From positions 1 to 50,568 of the forward strand of contig JBMNPN010000006.1 in the NCBI GenBank assembly GCA_050943615.1: a stretch of 50,568 nucleotides of DNA. The letters are read 5' to 3'. Under the pieces are notes generated by a model, which was not told the DNA's origin, made no database searches, and worked only from the letters and a program-made list of their open reading frames with translations. Origin of the DNA: CACZQA01 sp050943615. Its GTDB lineage: Bacteria; Actinomycetota; Coriobacteriia; Coriobacteriales; QAMH01. Shown here piece by piece: positions 15,758 to 24,300 of this stretch; within the stretch, counting starts at the first letter, position 1; each line of letters begins with the position of its first letter. The translations under genes and the position numbers were made by a program.

Positions 15758-16329
15758 CAACGTATCGAATCGGAGACTTGTGCACATTTTCAAAAGGAGC
15801 TAGTGTCCCGCGCGCAAGAATGCTGGAAGAGGGAGACTATCTGTATATTCATTATGGTGATCTTTACAAGGGGCACGACATAGTGATTGATATAGAAAAC
15901 CCTCAAGCCCCAATTCCCTATGTTTCGTCATCTGAAAAGATTAGAAAAGACCAATTCGCTGAGGATGGAGACATTATCTATGTACTAACCTCGGAAACGG
16001 TAAGCGATCTTGGGAAGTCGCTGTTGCTTGTAAATCCTCAAGACAAGGCTGTCGTTTCTGGAACAGAAACAACTATCGTAAAGGTAAATGACAAGAAAAT
16101 AGTAGAGCCTGCCTATTTGAACTACGTCTTCCAAAGTAATCGTTTCAAAAAAATGCTTCGCCAATATGTAACTGGCATGAAAGTATTTCGAGTACATCCG
16201 AGGGACTTATCACGAATTGAAATATCCCTTCCCGAAATTAACTATCAAAGAAAAACCGTCGCTATCCTCGATACTATTCATAACCAAATCAGACTCAATG
16301 CTCGTCTAAATGATTATTTAGCTGCTTGA
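15754..16329 (+). CDS. hsdS: hsdS N-terminal half (first target-recognition domain)
   Basis: This 191-residue half S subunit begins MTTYRIGDLCTFSKGASVPR, runs through one recognition domain (YLYIHYGDLYKGHDI, FRVHPRDLSRIEISLP) and ends at the central helix QIRLNARLNDYLAA followed by TGA. A full S subunit is about 400 residues with two such domains. The stop lies just past site 3, at which another half can be joined. It is on the plus strand, opposite to the complete hsdS, and is coupled to the recombinase gene by ATGA overlap, so it would be expressed with it. Confidence 0.82.
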   Translation: MTTYRIGDLCTFSKGASVPRARMLEEGDYLYIHYGDLYKGHDIVIDIENPQAPIPYVSSSEKIRKDQFAEDGDIIYVLTSETVSDLGKSLLLVNPQDKAVVSGTETTIVKVNDKKIVEPAYLNYVFQSNRFKKMLRQYVTGMKVFRVHPRDLSRIEISLPEINYQRKTVAILDTIHNQIRLNARLNDYLAA

Positions 16330-17551
16330 GGTCAACCTTCGAAACGTCAATTTCGCCAGATACTAGTTTCGGAAGTAACGAATTACGGAAATCTGCAAGC
16401 TTTCCATTCTCGCGCCTATTTGCTTCCATCATTTTGAACAATAATTCTAAGAAGTTCTTTAGCTCAGCTGCTTCCCTTTCTGTTGGCAGTGGCACTTTAA
16501 GGGCCCCGATGTCCTCGGCCTTGATGGAAGGGTAAGTTGAAACACTCTGTTCCGCAATTTGTTGAAGAGATTTAGTTAACTCTGACTGAGTAAGAAAAAG
16601 ATATAAAATCTCCGGGCAAATATGCTCGTCAGTCGAGCGAATCACCGTAAAACCAGTTGAAACGAGCACATTAGAATCAGGGTTGAGAATAATTCCATAA
16701 TGTTCTTGATTGGGCCTTACGTTCGAATAGATGATATCTCCTGATCGCACTTTGCGTCGCGCTCTGCTAGGCAACTTATCAACATTCGAATTTATTATTT
16801 GATAACCATCAATATTTCCTCGAGTAATACTTCCCGTGTCTAAATACTGAATCAGTGGCCATTTCTCTCTTCCAGGTGAATATTTTTCTGGATTTAACTC
16901 TGCAATTTCTGAAACGGAGACACGATCTTCTCCTGTATTACTTATCCAGTAATTGAAAATTGCTTTAGCAATCTCGGATAAATAATCATTTAGCCGATTG
17001 TTGAGACGAATTTTTTCATCAAGCTTGCCAAGCAGAATTGCAATTGCCTTTTGGTTAGTCATAGGTCTAATAGCAATTCTTTCATTGGCGGCGAAAATTT
17101 TATATTGAAAATTTGATAGTCCCGTAGACCTGTTTTGATAACCCCACGTTCTTCCTTGTTTATACATATCTTGTAGCCAGTAGTAGCCATAACCAGCGTC
17201 AACGGCTTGACCGAAGCGCAATATACGGCAGAAGCTTGCGGGAATAACTGGAATGTCATATGAAGCGATAAGATCTGAGCAAATGATTATTGAGCGTCCG
17301 GTTGGTCGGGTGCTGGTCCCACCAGAGTTTTCGAGCACAACATCACCTGGCTGCAGGGAAACCTTCTCGACCTTAGACTTCTTTTCCCATCTTATTGGAA
17401 GGTCTGAATAATCACCCTTTGCGACATTCGGAAAGTCGGCTCCACGGATTACGGCAACTTTAATCGAATCATTGAATTGTTCGTCTTTGCCCCATCCGCC
17501 ACTAGCAGAATATTCGATTACATTTCCTATCTGGGTCCAGTTACATTTCAT
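16295..17551 (-). CDS. hsdS: Type I restriction-modification specificity subunit HsdS
   Basis: This complete 418-residue S subunit has recognition domain 1 (about 1-180; CNWTQIGNVIEYSASGGWGK), a central conserved region with LDEKIRLNNRLNDYLSEIAK, recognition domain 2 (about 215-370; SVSEIAELNPEKYSPG) and the tail FRNSLLPKLVSGEIDVSKVD. S subunits set the DNA target and hold two HsdM copies. The ATG at 17551 overlaps the hsdM end by 11 bases (TATGAAATGTAA), typical of this operon. The 14-bp sites sit at the central helix (16979) and at the C-terminus (16307), so the second half is an invertible cassette. Confidence 0.9.
   Translation of the reverse strand: MKCNWTQIGNVIEYSASGGWGKDEQFNDSIKVAVIRGADFPNVAKGDYSDLPIRWEKKSKVEKVSLQPGDVVLENSGGTSTRPTGRSIIICSDLIASYDIPVIPASFCRILRFGQAVDAGYGYYWLQDMYKQGRTWGYQNRSTGLSNFQYKIFAANERIAIRPMTNQKAIAILLGKLDEKIRLNNRLNDYLSEIAKAIFNYWISNTGEDRVSVSEIAELNPEKYSPGREKWPLIQYLDTGSITRGNIDGYQIINSNVDKLPSRARRKVRSGDIIYSNVRPNQEHYGIILNPDSNVLVSTGFTVIRSTDEHICPEILYLFLTQSELTKSLQQIAEQSVSTYPSIKAEDIGALKVPLPTEREAAELKNFLELLFKMMEANRRENGKLADFRNSLLPKLVSGEIDVSKVDLKQLNNHLDEH
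16307..16320 (+). repeat. hsdS recombination site 3
   Basis: Exact 14-bp copy. On the plus strand it encodes LNDYL at the end of the hsdS half; on the minus strand the same bases encode NNHL at the end of the complete hsdS. The two genes overlap end-to-end here. Confidence 0.75.
16979..16992 (-). repeat. hsdS recombination site 4
   Basis: Exact 14-bp copy inside the complete hsdS, where the minus strand reads LNDYL. With site 3 it brackets the second recognition domain (686 bp) as inverted repeats. Confidence 0.75.
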
Positions 17552-19049
17552 ACCCAATCGCCTCCAGGTTCTTTTTAATCTGCTCCTGTAGGCGGTTAGA
17601 CTCGTCAAAGCACTTGGCTATTTCGCCAGTGAGACGTTTCATCTTCTCATCGAACGGCTCGTCATCGTCTTCAGCGTCAGCAATGCCGACGTAACGTCCC
17701 GGAGTGAGAATGAAGTCCTGTTCTGCAATGTCTTCAATGGTGGCTATTGCCGAGAATCCTTTCTCCTCCTCAAGCGTGCCATCACGGAAGGCATCGAATG
17801 CTTTGGATACCTTAGTAATGTCCTCTTCTGTGAACTCGCGCAATTTGCGGCTTACCATCGTTCCCATCTCGCGAGCGTCGATGAAAAGCGTTTTTCCTGG
17901 CTGTTTCTTGGCTTTTGAGATGATCCAGAGGCTTACGGGAATGCCAGTGCTATAGAAGAGCTTGTCGGGCATGGCGACGATGCCCTCTACAAGGTCGGCT
18001 TCGACGATTCCCTTGCGAATATCTCCTTCAGTGCCTGTCTGGCTGGATAGCGAACCGTTGGCGAGGACCATGCCCATGCGTCCGGTTGAATTCAAGTGGT
18101 GCACCATGTGCTGGACCCAAGCGAAGTTGGCATTTCCCTCGGGCGGAATTCCGAATTCCCAACGAGGGTCCTCCTTCAGTTTGTCGCCACCCCAATCCTT
18201 CATGTTGAAGGGTGGATTGGCTAGCACGAAGTCGAAGCGTTCGTTCTTGTGAAGGTCGTTGAAGAAAGTATCAGCGTTGGACTTGCCAAGATCACCGTCA
18301 ATACCACGGATGGCGAGGTTCATGGTCGCCATCTTCCAAGTAGTAGGATTGGATTCCTGTCCGTAAATGGAAAGGTCGTTGATGTTGCCGGAATGACGCC
18401 TCACGAATTCTGCAGACTGGACGAACATACCACCAGATCCACAGCAGGGGTCGTAGACGCGTCCGTGATAAGGCTCGAGAATCTCGACGAGCGTGCGAAC
18501 GATGCAGGCCGGTGTATAGAATTCCCCGGCGTTTTTACCCTCTGCTTCGGCAAATTTTGCTAGGCAATATTCGTAAGTGCGCCCCAGAATGTCGCGCGTG
18601 TCGCCTTTTTCGGCCATTTGTACGTTGGTGAACAGGTCTACGACATCGCCTAAACGGCGCTTGTCGAGCTCCTGACGAGCGAAGTTTTTTGGAAGGACGT
18701 TCTTCAGCCGGTCGTTCTCTGCTTCAACCTGGCGCATCGCCTCGTCGATTACTTTGCCTATTTCGGGCGTATGAGCCGCCTTAGCGATTACAGACCAACG
18801 GGCAGCTTTGGGAACGAAGAAGGTGTTCTTGTACGTGTACTCGTCGCGGTCTTCTTCAAAGCCATCTCCTTCTTCCACAAGCTCCTGATAACGCTGGTCG
18901 AACTTGTCGGAGATGTACTTCAAGAAAATGAGACCGAGCACGACGTTCTTGTATTCAGATGCGTCGATGTTGCCGCGCAGCTTGTCGGCGGCTTTCCATA
19001 TTTGTTCTTCAAAGCCAATCTCAGCAGTGTTGTCTTTTTTCTTTGCCAT
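17541..19049 (-). CDS. hsdM: Type I restriction-modification methyltransferase HsdM
   Basis: This 502-residue N6-adenine methyltransferase has the N-terminal helical domain (ADKLRGNIDASEYKNVVLGL), SAM-binding motif I DPCCGSGGMF and catalytic motif IV NPPFNMKDW. EFYTPACIVRTLVEIL precedes motif I as in other HsdM. It methylates the half-methylated target chosen by HsdS. The ATG at 19049 (MAKKKDN) has AAGGGGAG before it; an in-frame ATG at 19073 would add eight residues. It lies between hsdR and hsdS in one minus-strand operon. Confidence 0.93.
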   Translation of the reverse strand: MAKKKDNTAEIGFEEQIWKAADKLRGNIDASEYKNVVLGLIFLKYISDKFDQRYQELVEEGDGFEEDRDEYTYKNTFFVPKAARWSVIAKAAHTPEIGKVIDEAMRQVEAENDRLKNVLPKNFARQELDKRRLGDVVDLFTNVQMAEKGDTRDILGRTYEYCLAKFAEAEGKNAGEFYTPACIVRTLVEILEPYHGRVYDPCCGSGGMFVQSAEFVRRHSGNINDLSIYGQESNPTTWKMATMNLAIRGIDGDLGKSNADTFFNDLHKNERFDFVLANPPFNMKDWGGDKLKEDPRWEFGIPPEGNANFAWVQHMVHHLNSTGRMGMVLANGSLSSQTGTEGDIRKGIVEADLVEGIVAMPDKLFYSTGIPVSLWIISKAKKQPGKTLFIDAREMGTMVSRKLREFTEEDITKVSKAFDAFRDGTLEEEKGFSAIATIEDIAEQDFILTPGRYVGIADAEDDDEPFDEKMKRLTGEIAKCFDESNRLQEQIKKNLEAIGYEM

Positions 19050-19065
19050 GTTCCGAAATCTCCCC

Positions 19066-22000
19066 TTATTCATAAATCTTTGTGTCAGCCCAGAGTTCGC
19101 ACTGCGCCATAACCGTTTCCATGGCCTCCGGAATCTCGTCGGGCGGGTACTTATACTTTTTCAACAAACGCTTGATTGCCCGGCGCATTCCGGCTCGAGC
19201 GCTCTCTTTTTTCTGCCAGTCGATAGTTGCACTCTTTTGCATGGCATCGGTGAGTTCGCGACTGATGGCAATCAGCTGGTCGTTGCTGTAAAAATCACGT
19301 ATCGCCTCCGGTTTTGTGATTGCGTCGTAGAAGGCCATCTCCTCGTCAGACAGCCCAAGTGCGTTGGCCTCATCGCGGTCTTTCATCATTTCCTTGGCCA
19401 TGTTGATTAGCTCTTCGATGACCTGGGCATTGGTGAGCATACCATTGATGTAAGAGTTGACTGTTCCCTGGAGAAGCTCACTAAACTTCTTTGCCTTTAC
19501 TACGCTGGTTCGCTGGTAGCTGCGAACCTGCTCTTTAATGAGTCTCTTCAGGGCTTCGACAGCGATGTTTTTCTCTTTCATGTTGGCAACCTCGGCCAAG
19601 AATGCATCGCTTACGATAGAGACCTCGACCGATTCCTCCTCGAAGAGATTAATAACTCCTTCAGTGTGGACGGTCTGCTCGAGGAGGTCTGTCACGCGCG
19701 CGTTGAACTCCGCATAGGTCATACCCTTTTTACCAGTCGCTGTTTTTCGTCCAGTGAGTCTTAGAACCTGTACACGCAGGACGGAGAGATAAGCCGCCTC
19801 ATGCTGGTCCTCTTCTGAAACGAGGCTCTTGCACAGAGAGAGGGCCTGATTCATCAGCTGGCACTGTTTGATAAAGTCTTCACGATCGTCTTCGCGTGAT
19901 GGGTCGAGCAACCAGTCCGTTCCCTGAGCTATCGCGTCGGCAAGCTGTGATTTCTTATCGGTGAATATCATGCCTTGGTACTTGAAGCCGAACAGCAGGT
20001 CTCGACAGACATCGAGTTTTTCGAGGAACTTCGGATAGGCAGTGGAAGCAACATTCATATCGCCGTAGTTGTGCTGGTCTCGGTTGGTGTAGTCCTTCAT
20101 TGCCTGCTTGAGCGCACGAGCGATTCCGATGTAATCGACAACCAACCCGCCCTGCTTGTCCTTGCATACGCGGTTAACGCGCGCGATGGCTTGCATGAGG
20201 TTGTGGCCCTTCATGGGCTTGAAGATATACATGGTCGATAGACTAGGCACATCAAATCCCGTGAGCCACATGTCCACGACGATGGCAATTTTCAGGGGAT
20301 CGTCATCGTTTTTGAACTTACATTCCATCTCTTTCTTATGTTTGGTGCCGCCACAGACCTCGAACCATTCTTCTGGGTCTTGGTTTGACATTGTCATGAC
20401 GACGCCGACCTTGTCTTTCCACTGAGGTCTGAGCTCCATCATCTTGTAGTAGATCTTCATTGCCACTGGACGGCTGTATGCCACCACGAGCGCTTTGCCG
20501 GCCAATACGTCGGCGCGATTCTTTTCGTAGTGCTCGACGATGTCGCAGCAGAGGGCATCGATCGTTTCGGGTGTGCCGAATATCGCGTCGAGACCGCCGG
20601 TGTCGCGCTTGGCCTTCTCTACGCTTGCTTCATCAGCTTGCTCGGCGAATTCATCGTATAGTTTATCGATGCGTCCCAAGGTCCCCTGGTCGAGCCCGAG
20701 TGCCACCACGCGGCTTTCGTAATAGACGGGTTTGGTCGACTCGTCTTCAACGGATTGTGTCATGTCGTACACGTCGATATAGTCGCCGAAGATTTCACGC
20801 GTGTTCTTGTCTTCAGTGGAAATTGGCGTGCCAGTGAAGCCGATGTAGGAGGCATTTGGCAATGCCTTGCGAACGACACGTGCTGCGCCAACATGGACGT
20901 TGCCCTGTTCATCAATGTGTTCGGTCATGCCATACTGGCCACGGTGTGCCTCGTCGACCATCACAACAACGTTGCTCCTGTCACAAAGCGCATCGTTACC
21001 GTCGGTGAACTTCTGCATGGTGGTGAAAATTATCCCGTTGGCTTCTCGACCGACGAGAAGCTCTTTGAGGTTTTCACGGCTGGAGGCCTGTATCGGCACC
21101 TGCCTAAGGAACGACTGACAACGTCCGAACTGACCATACAGCTGGTCATCGAGATCATTACGGTCGGTAATAACGACAATAGTCGGGCTGTCGAGCTTCT
21201 GTTGTAGCAAGTGGGCAAAAAACACCATGGATAGAGATTTGCCTGATCCTTGCGTATGCCAAAAGACACCGATTTTGCCGTCGCCTGCAATAGCCTCTTC
21301 TGTTCTTTCGATTGCTTTGCGCACTCCGAAGTACTGGTGGTAGGCGGCAAGTATCTTCACCGTCTTGTCGCCTGTGTCGCTGAAGCAGACGAAGTTCTGA
21401 ATGATGTCGAGAAGTCTGCTCTTTTCCATCATTCCGAACAACATCGTCTTGAAATCAGCGTTCTTTGTGTTCGAGTAGTCGCCGTCTGTGGACTTCCATG
21501 CTGTGAAGCGATCTTCATCGGCGGTGATTGTGCCCACACGGGTTTCTGACATGTCACTCATCACGCAAAAGACATTGGGCACGAACATGCTCGGGATATG
21601 GTGCATGTAGTTGCGCAGCTGAAGGTATGCATCGGAAGCGTCGACTTCTTCGCGCGACGGACTTTTTAGCTCGAACATGACGAGCGGCATTCCGTTGACG
21701 AATGCGATGACATCAGGGCGCTTCTCTGAGTACTCGACAAAAGTCCACTGGTTCACTACGTGGAAGTCATTGTTGTCGGGGTCATTGAAGTCGAGGAGGT
21801 GAACGATGTCGTTGCGTTCTTCTTTGCCATCGAAGTAACGCACCTCGACTCCGGATTGGAGGTATTCGTGGAAAATCTCATTCCGCTGTTCGAGACTGCC
21901 TCCCTCGACATTCGAGATCTTCAAAATGGCCTCAGTAATGGCAGAAGCGGGAAGATCTTTGTTTATGCGGCGTAGAGCCGCTGATAGGACGTTAGGGAGG

Positions 22001-22152
22001 AAGACATCGCGATATTCATCGGTTGTGCGGGTGACGTCTGGTCCATAGAGGTGCTCGTAGCCGAGGTCATCGCGAAGGTGCTCAACGACAACTTGCTCGT
22101 AGAAGTCCTCATTCATCCGGATATTTGCCGCTGAGTAATCAAACTTTTTCAT
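19066..22152 (-). CDS. hsdR: Type I restriction endonuclease subunit HsdR
   Basis: This 1028-residue protein has an N-terminal nuclease domain with MFELKSP (PD-ExK element), followed by superfamily 2 helicase motifs: HTQGSGKSLSMVFF (Walker A), VMVDEAHRGQYG (Walker B, DEAH), GFTGTPI (motif III) and MQAIARVNRVCKDK (motif VI). A C-terminal helical part probably contacts HsdM. It translocates DNA with ATP and cuts unmodified DNA away from the target. Length is normal and no frameshift is seen. Its start lies directly after the small ribbon-helix-helix gene. Confidence 0.93.
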   Translation of the reverse strand: MKKFDYSAANIRMNEDFYEQVVVEHLRDDLGYEHLYGPDVTRTTDEYRDVFLPNVLSAALRRINKDLPASAITEAILKISNVEGGSLEQRNEIFHEYLQSGVEVRYFDGKEERNDIVHLLDFNDPDNNDFHVVNQWTFVEYSEKRPDVIAFVNGMPLVMFELKSPSREEVDASDAYLQLRNYMHHIPSMFVPNVFCVMSDMSETRVGTITADEDRFTAWKSTDGDYSNTKNADFKTMLFGMMEKSRLLDIIQNFVCFSDTGDKTVKILAAYHQYFGVRKAIERTEEAIAGDGKIGVFWHTQGSGKSLSMVFFAHLLQQKLDSPTIVVITDRNDLDDQLYGQFGRCQSFLRQVPIQASSRENLKELLVGREANGIIFTTMQKFTDGNDALCDRSNVVVMVDEAHRGQYGMTEHIDEQGNVHVGAARVVRKALPNASYIGFTGTPISTEDKNTREIFGDYIDVYDMTQSVEDESTKPVYYESRVVALGLDQGTLGRIDKLYDEFAEQADEASVEKAKRDTGGLDAIFGTPETIDALCCDIVEHYEKNRADVLAGKALVVAYSRPVAMKIYYKMMELRPQWKDKVGVVMTMSNQDPEEWFEVCGGTKHKKEMECKFKNDDDPLKIAIVVDMWLTGFDVPSLSTMYIFKPMKGHNLMQAIARVNRVCKDKQGGLVVDYIGIARALKQAMKDYTNRDQHNYGDMNVASTAYPKFLEKLDVCRDLLFGFKYQGMIFTDKKSQLADAIAQGTDWLLDPSREDDREDFIKQCQLMNQALSLCKSLVSEEDQHEAAYLSVLRVQVLRLTGRKTATGKKGMTYAEFNARVTDLLEQTVHTEGVINLFEEESVEVSIVSDAFLAEVANMKEKNIAVEALKRLIKEQVRSYQRTSVVKAKKFSELLQGTVNSYINGMLTNAQVIEELINMAKEMMKDRDEANALGLSDEEMAFYDAITKPEAIRDFYSNDQLIAISRELTDAMQKSATIDWQKKESARAGMRRAIKRLLKKYKYPPDEIPEAMETVMAQCELWADTKIYE

Positions 22153-22153
22153 G

Positions 22154-22363
22154 CTATGCGCCCTTCTTGGCGAGCTCTTCGATTATGCAAGCTCGAACGA
22201 ATGCACTGAAGCTCATCCCGCGCATCTCTGCCTCTTCCTTGGCAGCGTCTCGCAGAGAGTCGGGGATGCGCAGGGTGACGGACACCTGCTCTCCGTCGAC
22301 GAGGAACCTGCGAATCTCAGTTTCATCTGCCTTCTGGCGTATGAGCTCACCGTAGCTGGACAT
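22154..22363 (-). CDS. Ribbon-helix-helix (CopG/Arc-like) regulator ahead of hsdR
   Basis: This 69-residue protein has a basic strand EQVSVTLRIPDSLRDAAKEE and two helices (AEMRGMSFSAFVRACIIEEL), the ribbon-helix-helix pattern. It is the first gene of the minus-strand hsdRMS operon, one base from the hsdR start. Such proteins bind tandem short repeats as dimers, and two 11-bp repeats lie just upstream. It may repress the operon until methylation is complete, a controller role inferred from position. Confidence 0.75.
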   Translation of the reverse strand: MSSYGELIRQKADETEIRRFLVDGEQVSVTLRIPDSLRDAAKEEAEMRGMSFSAFVRACIIEELAKKGA

Positions 22364-22376
22364 GAGCGCTCCAAAC

Positions 22377-22406
22377 TAACGTAGAAATGCAATACAAATG
22401 CGTTAC
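22377..22406. promoter_or_regulatory. Tandem 11-bp repeats, probable operator of the hsd operon
   Basis: AAATGCAATAC (22385-22395) and AAATGCGTTAC (22396-22406) stand head to tail with two differences. An outer TAACG/CGTTA dyad spans 22377-22405. They lie 20 bp before the ribbon-helix-helix start, where its own dimers would be expected to bind. Confidence 0.5.
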
Positions 22407-22458
22407 GGGGATTATAGTATCGAAAACTAAAATGAACTATCGATCATTGGCAGTCTCA

Positions 22459-22713
22459 ATGACAACCAAAGATGCTAGTACCGGTGAGCTCAGAGACATC
22501 GTATTGAGAAATTTCTTTTCTTCGATAGAAGACGAGGGGCCAAACCATTGATTTTGCGGTTCTTGCGAAGCGAAGAGAGCCGACTATATTGATGGGGCAA
22601 AGAAAGTTTATGAAAAAGTAGTTGCTGCGGGTGTTGGAGTAATAGCGGTCATTGGCACGCTGATAGATTTGTCCAGAAAAAAATGTCTCTTAGCGTTCGT
22701 GTCTCAAGTCTGA
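22459..22713 (+). pseudogene. Small unidentified ORF interrupted by TGA
   Basis: ATG 22459 opens MTTKDASTGELRDIVLRNFF and reaches a TGA at codon 31. The same frame then stays open for 53 codons (FCGSCEAKRADYIDGAKKVY, then a hydrophobic VVAAGVGVIAVIGTLIDL) to a second TGA at 22711. A cysteine pair and one membrane helix suggest a once-real small membrane protein. Unrecognised. It borders the restriction-modification island and looks decayed. Confidence 0.4.
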
Positions 22714-22721
22714 AATTCGAT

Positions 22722-23264
22722 TCATCCGAGCATTTCGACATACCACCTCGCGACGCTTTCGGGCTTGGCCTTTTCGCCCGACATGACCCACCACGCCACG
22801 GTCTCTCGGAGCGATTCCACGAGCACTCTGCGTCGAAGTTCTGCCGGCGCGCCCGTTGCCTTGCCGGGCATCGACTGCTCGAGCAGGGGAGTGGCGATTC
22901 GCCCGAACGCCACGGCAAACCTTGGCTCTCCTTCTGCGACGAGCTTGGCGAAGATCCCGGAGTGGGAGCGGGCCAGATGGTAGAGCAGGTGCGAGATGCG
23001 CTCTTCGGCGCTGTCGCCGAATGATTCCTGGTGGACATCGGTTCCATGCGGCGCCATGCCCTCGAGAATATGCCCCTCGAGTTCCTCGCACAGCTCATCG
23101 AGCAGCGCGTCTTTCGTCTCGAAGTTGTCGTAGAAGGTCGAGCGTCCCACGTTGGCTTTCTCGACGATGTCCGCCACAGTGATTTCGGAATAGTGCTTTT
23201 GAGCGGCAAGCTCCTCGAACGCGCGGAAGACGGCGTCCCTTGTCCTTTTCTGCCTCCTGTCCAT
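22722..23264 (-). CDS. TetR-family repressor of the EamA gene
   Basis: This 180-residue TetR regulator has its helix-turn-helix at about 22-50 (ITVADIVEKANVGRSTFYDN) and a C-terminal ligand domain. ATG 23264 (MDRRQKRTRDAV) is preferred over one 60 bp further up because it fits the family length and has GGAGG nearby. It is divergent from the EamA transporter gene, with a good dyad between them, so it very likely controls that transporter. Confidence 0.85.
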   Translation of the reverse strand: MDRRQKRTRDAVFRAFEELAAQKHYSEITVADIVEKANVGRSTFYDNFETKDALLDELCEELEGHILEGMAPHGTDVHQESFGDSAEERISHLLYHLARSHSGIFAKLVAEGEPRFAVAFGRIATPLLEQSMPGKATGAPAELRRRVLVESLRETVAWWVMSGEKAKPESVARWYVEMLG

Positions 23265-23339
23265 ATCTTCCTCCGTTTCCGCACAGTTTTCCCAAAGCGT
23301 CCGGTATCGGGCGGGGCCCAGCAATCGGCCGCCAACTTT

Positions 23340-23382
23340 TTATCGGACTCGATTACGTTACCGGATATGGTATCCGATAACG
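23340..23382. promoter_or_regulatory. TetR-type operator between the divergent genes
   Basis: CGTTACCGGA (23356-23365) and TCCGATAACG (23373-23382) form a 10-bp dyad with one mismatch around seven bases. A further half-site, TTATCGGA, lies at 23340-23347. The arms sit just before the EamA start. Confidence 0.6.
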
Positions 23383-23391
23383 GGGGAACCG

Positions 23392-24300
23392 ATGAGAAAG
23401 GCGGTAATTGCAGCGCTCTTTGCCGTGTTGGCAGCAGCGCTCTATGCGCTCTGCACGCCGGTGTCAAAGCTGCTGCTTGCAGACGTCGGTCCGACGACGC
23501 TTGCAGCTCTTCTCTACTTGGGCGCTGGAATCGGGATGGGCATCGTGTTCGTGCTGCGTAGACGTACCGGTTCGATTGCCGACTCAGATCTCCTCAGGAA
23601 AAGCGATCTTCCCTTTACCGTGGCAATGGTGGCGCTCGACATTGCCGCTCCGATTCTGCTCATGCTTGGTGTAGAGCGAACCGCCGCGGCGAACGTGTCG
23701 CTGCTCAACAACTTCGAAATCGTGGCTACCGCCCTCATCGCCCTCGTCTTCTTCGGCGAGAAGGTATCAGGGAGACTGTGGGTCGCCATTGCTCTCGTGA
23801 CGGCATCGAGTGCGCTTTTGACCTTCGACGGAGGGGAGCTGTCTGCAGACCTCGGCTCGTTGTTCGTGCTGGCGGCGTGCGTGTGCTGGGGCATCGAGAA
23901 CAACTGCACACGCCGCATCAGTGGCAGGAGCTCCGAGCAGATCGTCACGGTCAAGGGACTGTGCTCCGGGCTCGGCAGCTTGGTTGTCGCCACGTTCGTC
24001 GGGGAGAGCCTCCCAGGCGTGGCTGTCGCTTTGGCGGCGATGGTGCTGGGGTTTGTCGCCTATGGGCTCAGCATCAACTTCTATGTGAAGGCGCAACGCG
24101 ATCTGGGTGCTGCGCGTACGAGCGCGTTCTACTCTCTAGCTCCGTTCATCGGCGTCGGATTCAGCTTCATCATCTTGGGCGAAGCCCCCGGGCCGACGTT
24201 CTTCCTTGCCTTGGCGGGCATGGCAGTTGCGACGGCTCTGATGTCATGGGATTCGCTTTTGCCCCGTACGGAAAGGAGGCAATTGACTCCGTCGAGTTAG
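23392..24300 (+). CDS. EamA/DMT-family transporter
   Basis: This 302-residue protein has ten predicted membrane helices in two EamA repeats (about 5-135 and 150-290), with ALYALCTPVSKLLL and VERTAAANVSLLNNFEIVAT in the first and CVCWGIENNCTRRIS opening the second. Members export amino acids, nucleotides or other metabolites; the substrate cannot be told. GGGGG precedes the ATG. It is divergent from a TetR gene and its stop overlaps the stop of the facing flavin-protein gene. Confidence 0.85.
   Translation: MRKAVIAALFAVLAAALYALCTPVSKLLLADVGPTTLAALLYLGAGIGMGIVFVLRRRTGSIADSDLLRKSDLPFTVAMVALDIAAPILLMLGVERTAAANVSLLNNFEIVATALIALVFFGEKVSGRLWVAIALVTASSALLTFDGGELSADLGSLFVLAACVCWGIENNCTRRISGRSSEQIVTVKGLCSGLGSLVVATFVGESLPGVAVALAAMVLGFVAYGLSINFYVKAQRDLGAARTSAFYSLAPFIGVGFSFIILGEAPGPTFFLALAGMAVATALMSWDSLLPRTERRQLTPSS

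Noticed and set aside
9493..22713. Recoding of TGA as an amino acid
   Set aside because: Many intact genes in the window end in TGA at the family's normal length (for example the MFS, DedA and hsdS-half genes), so the three internal TGAs are better read as gene decay.
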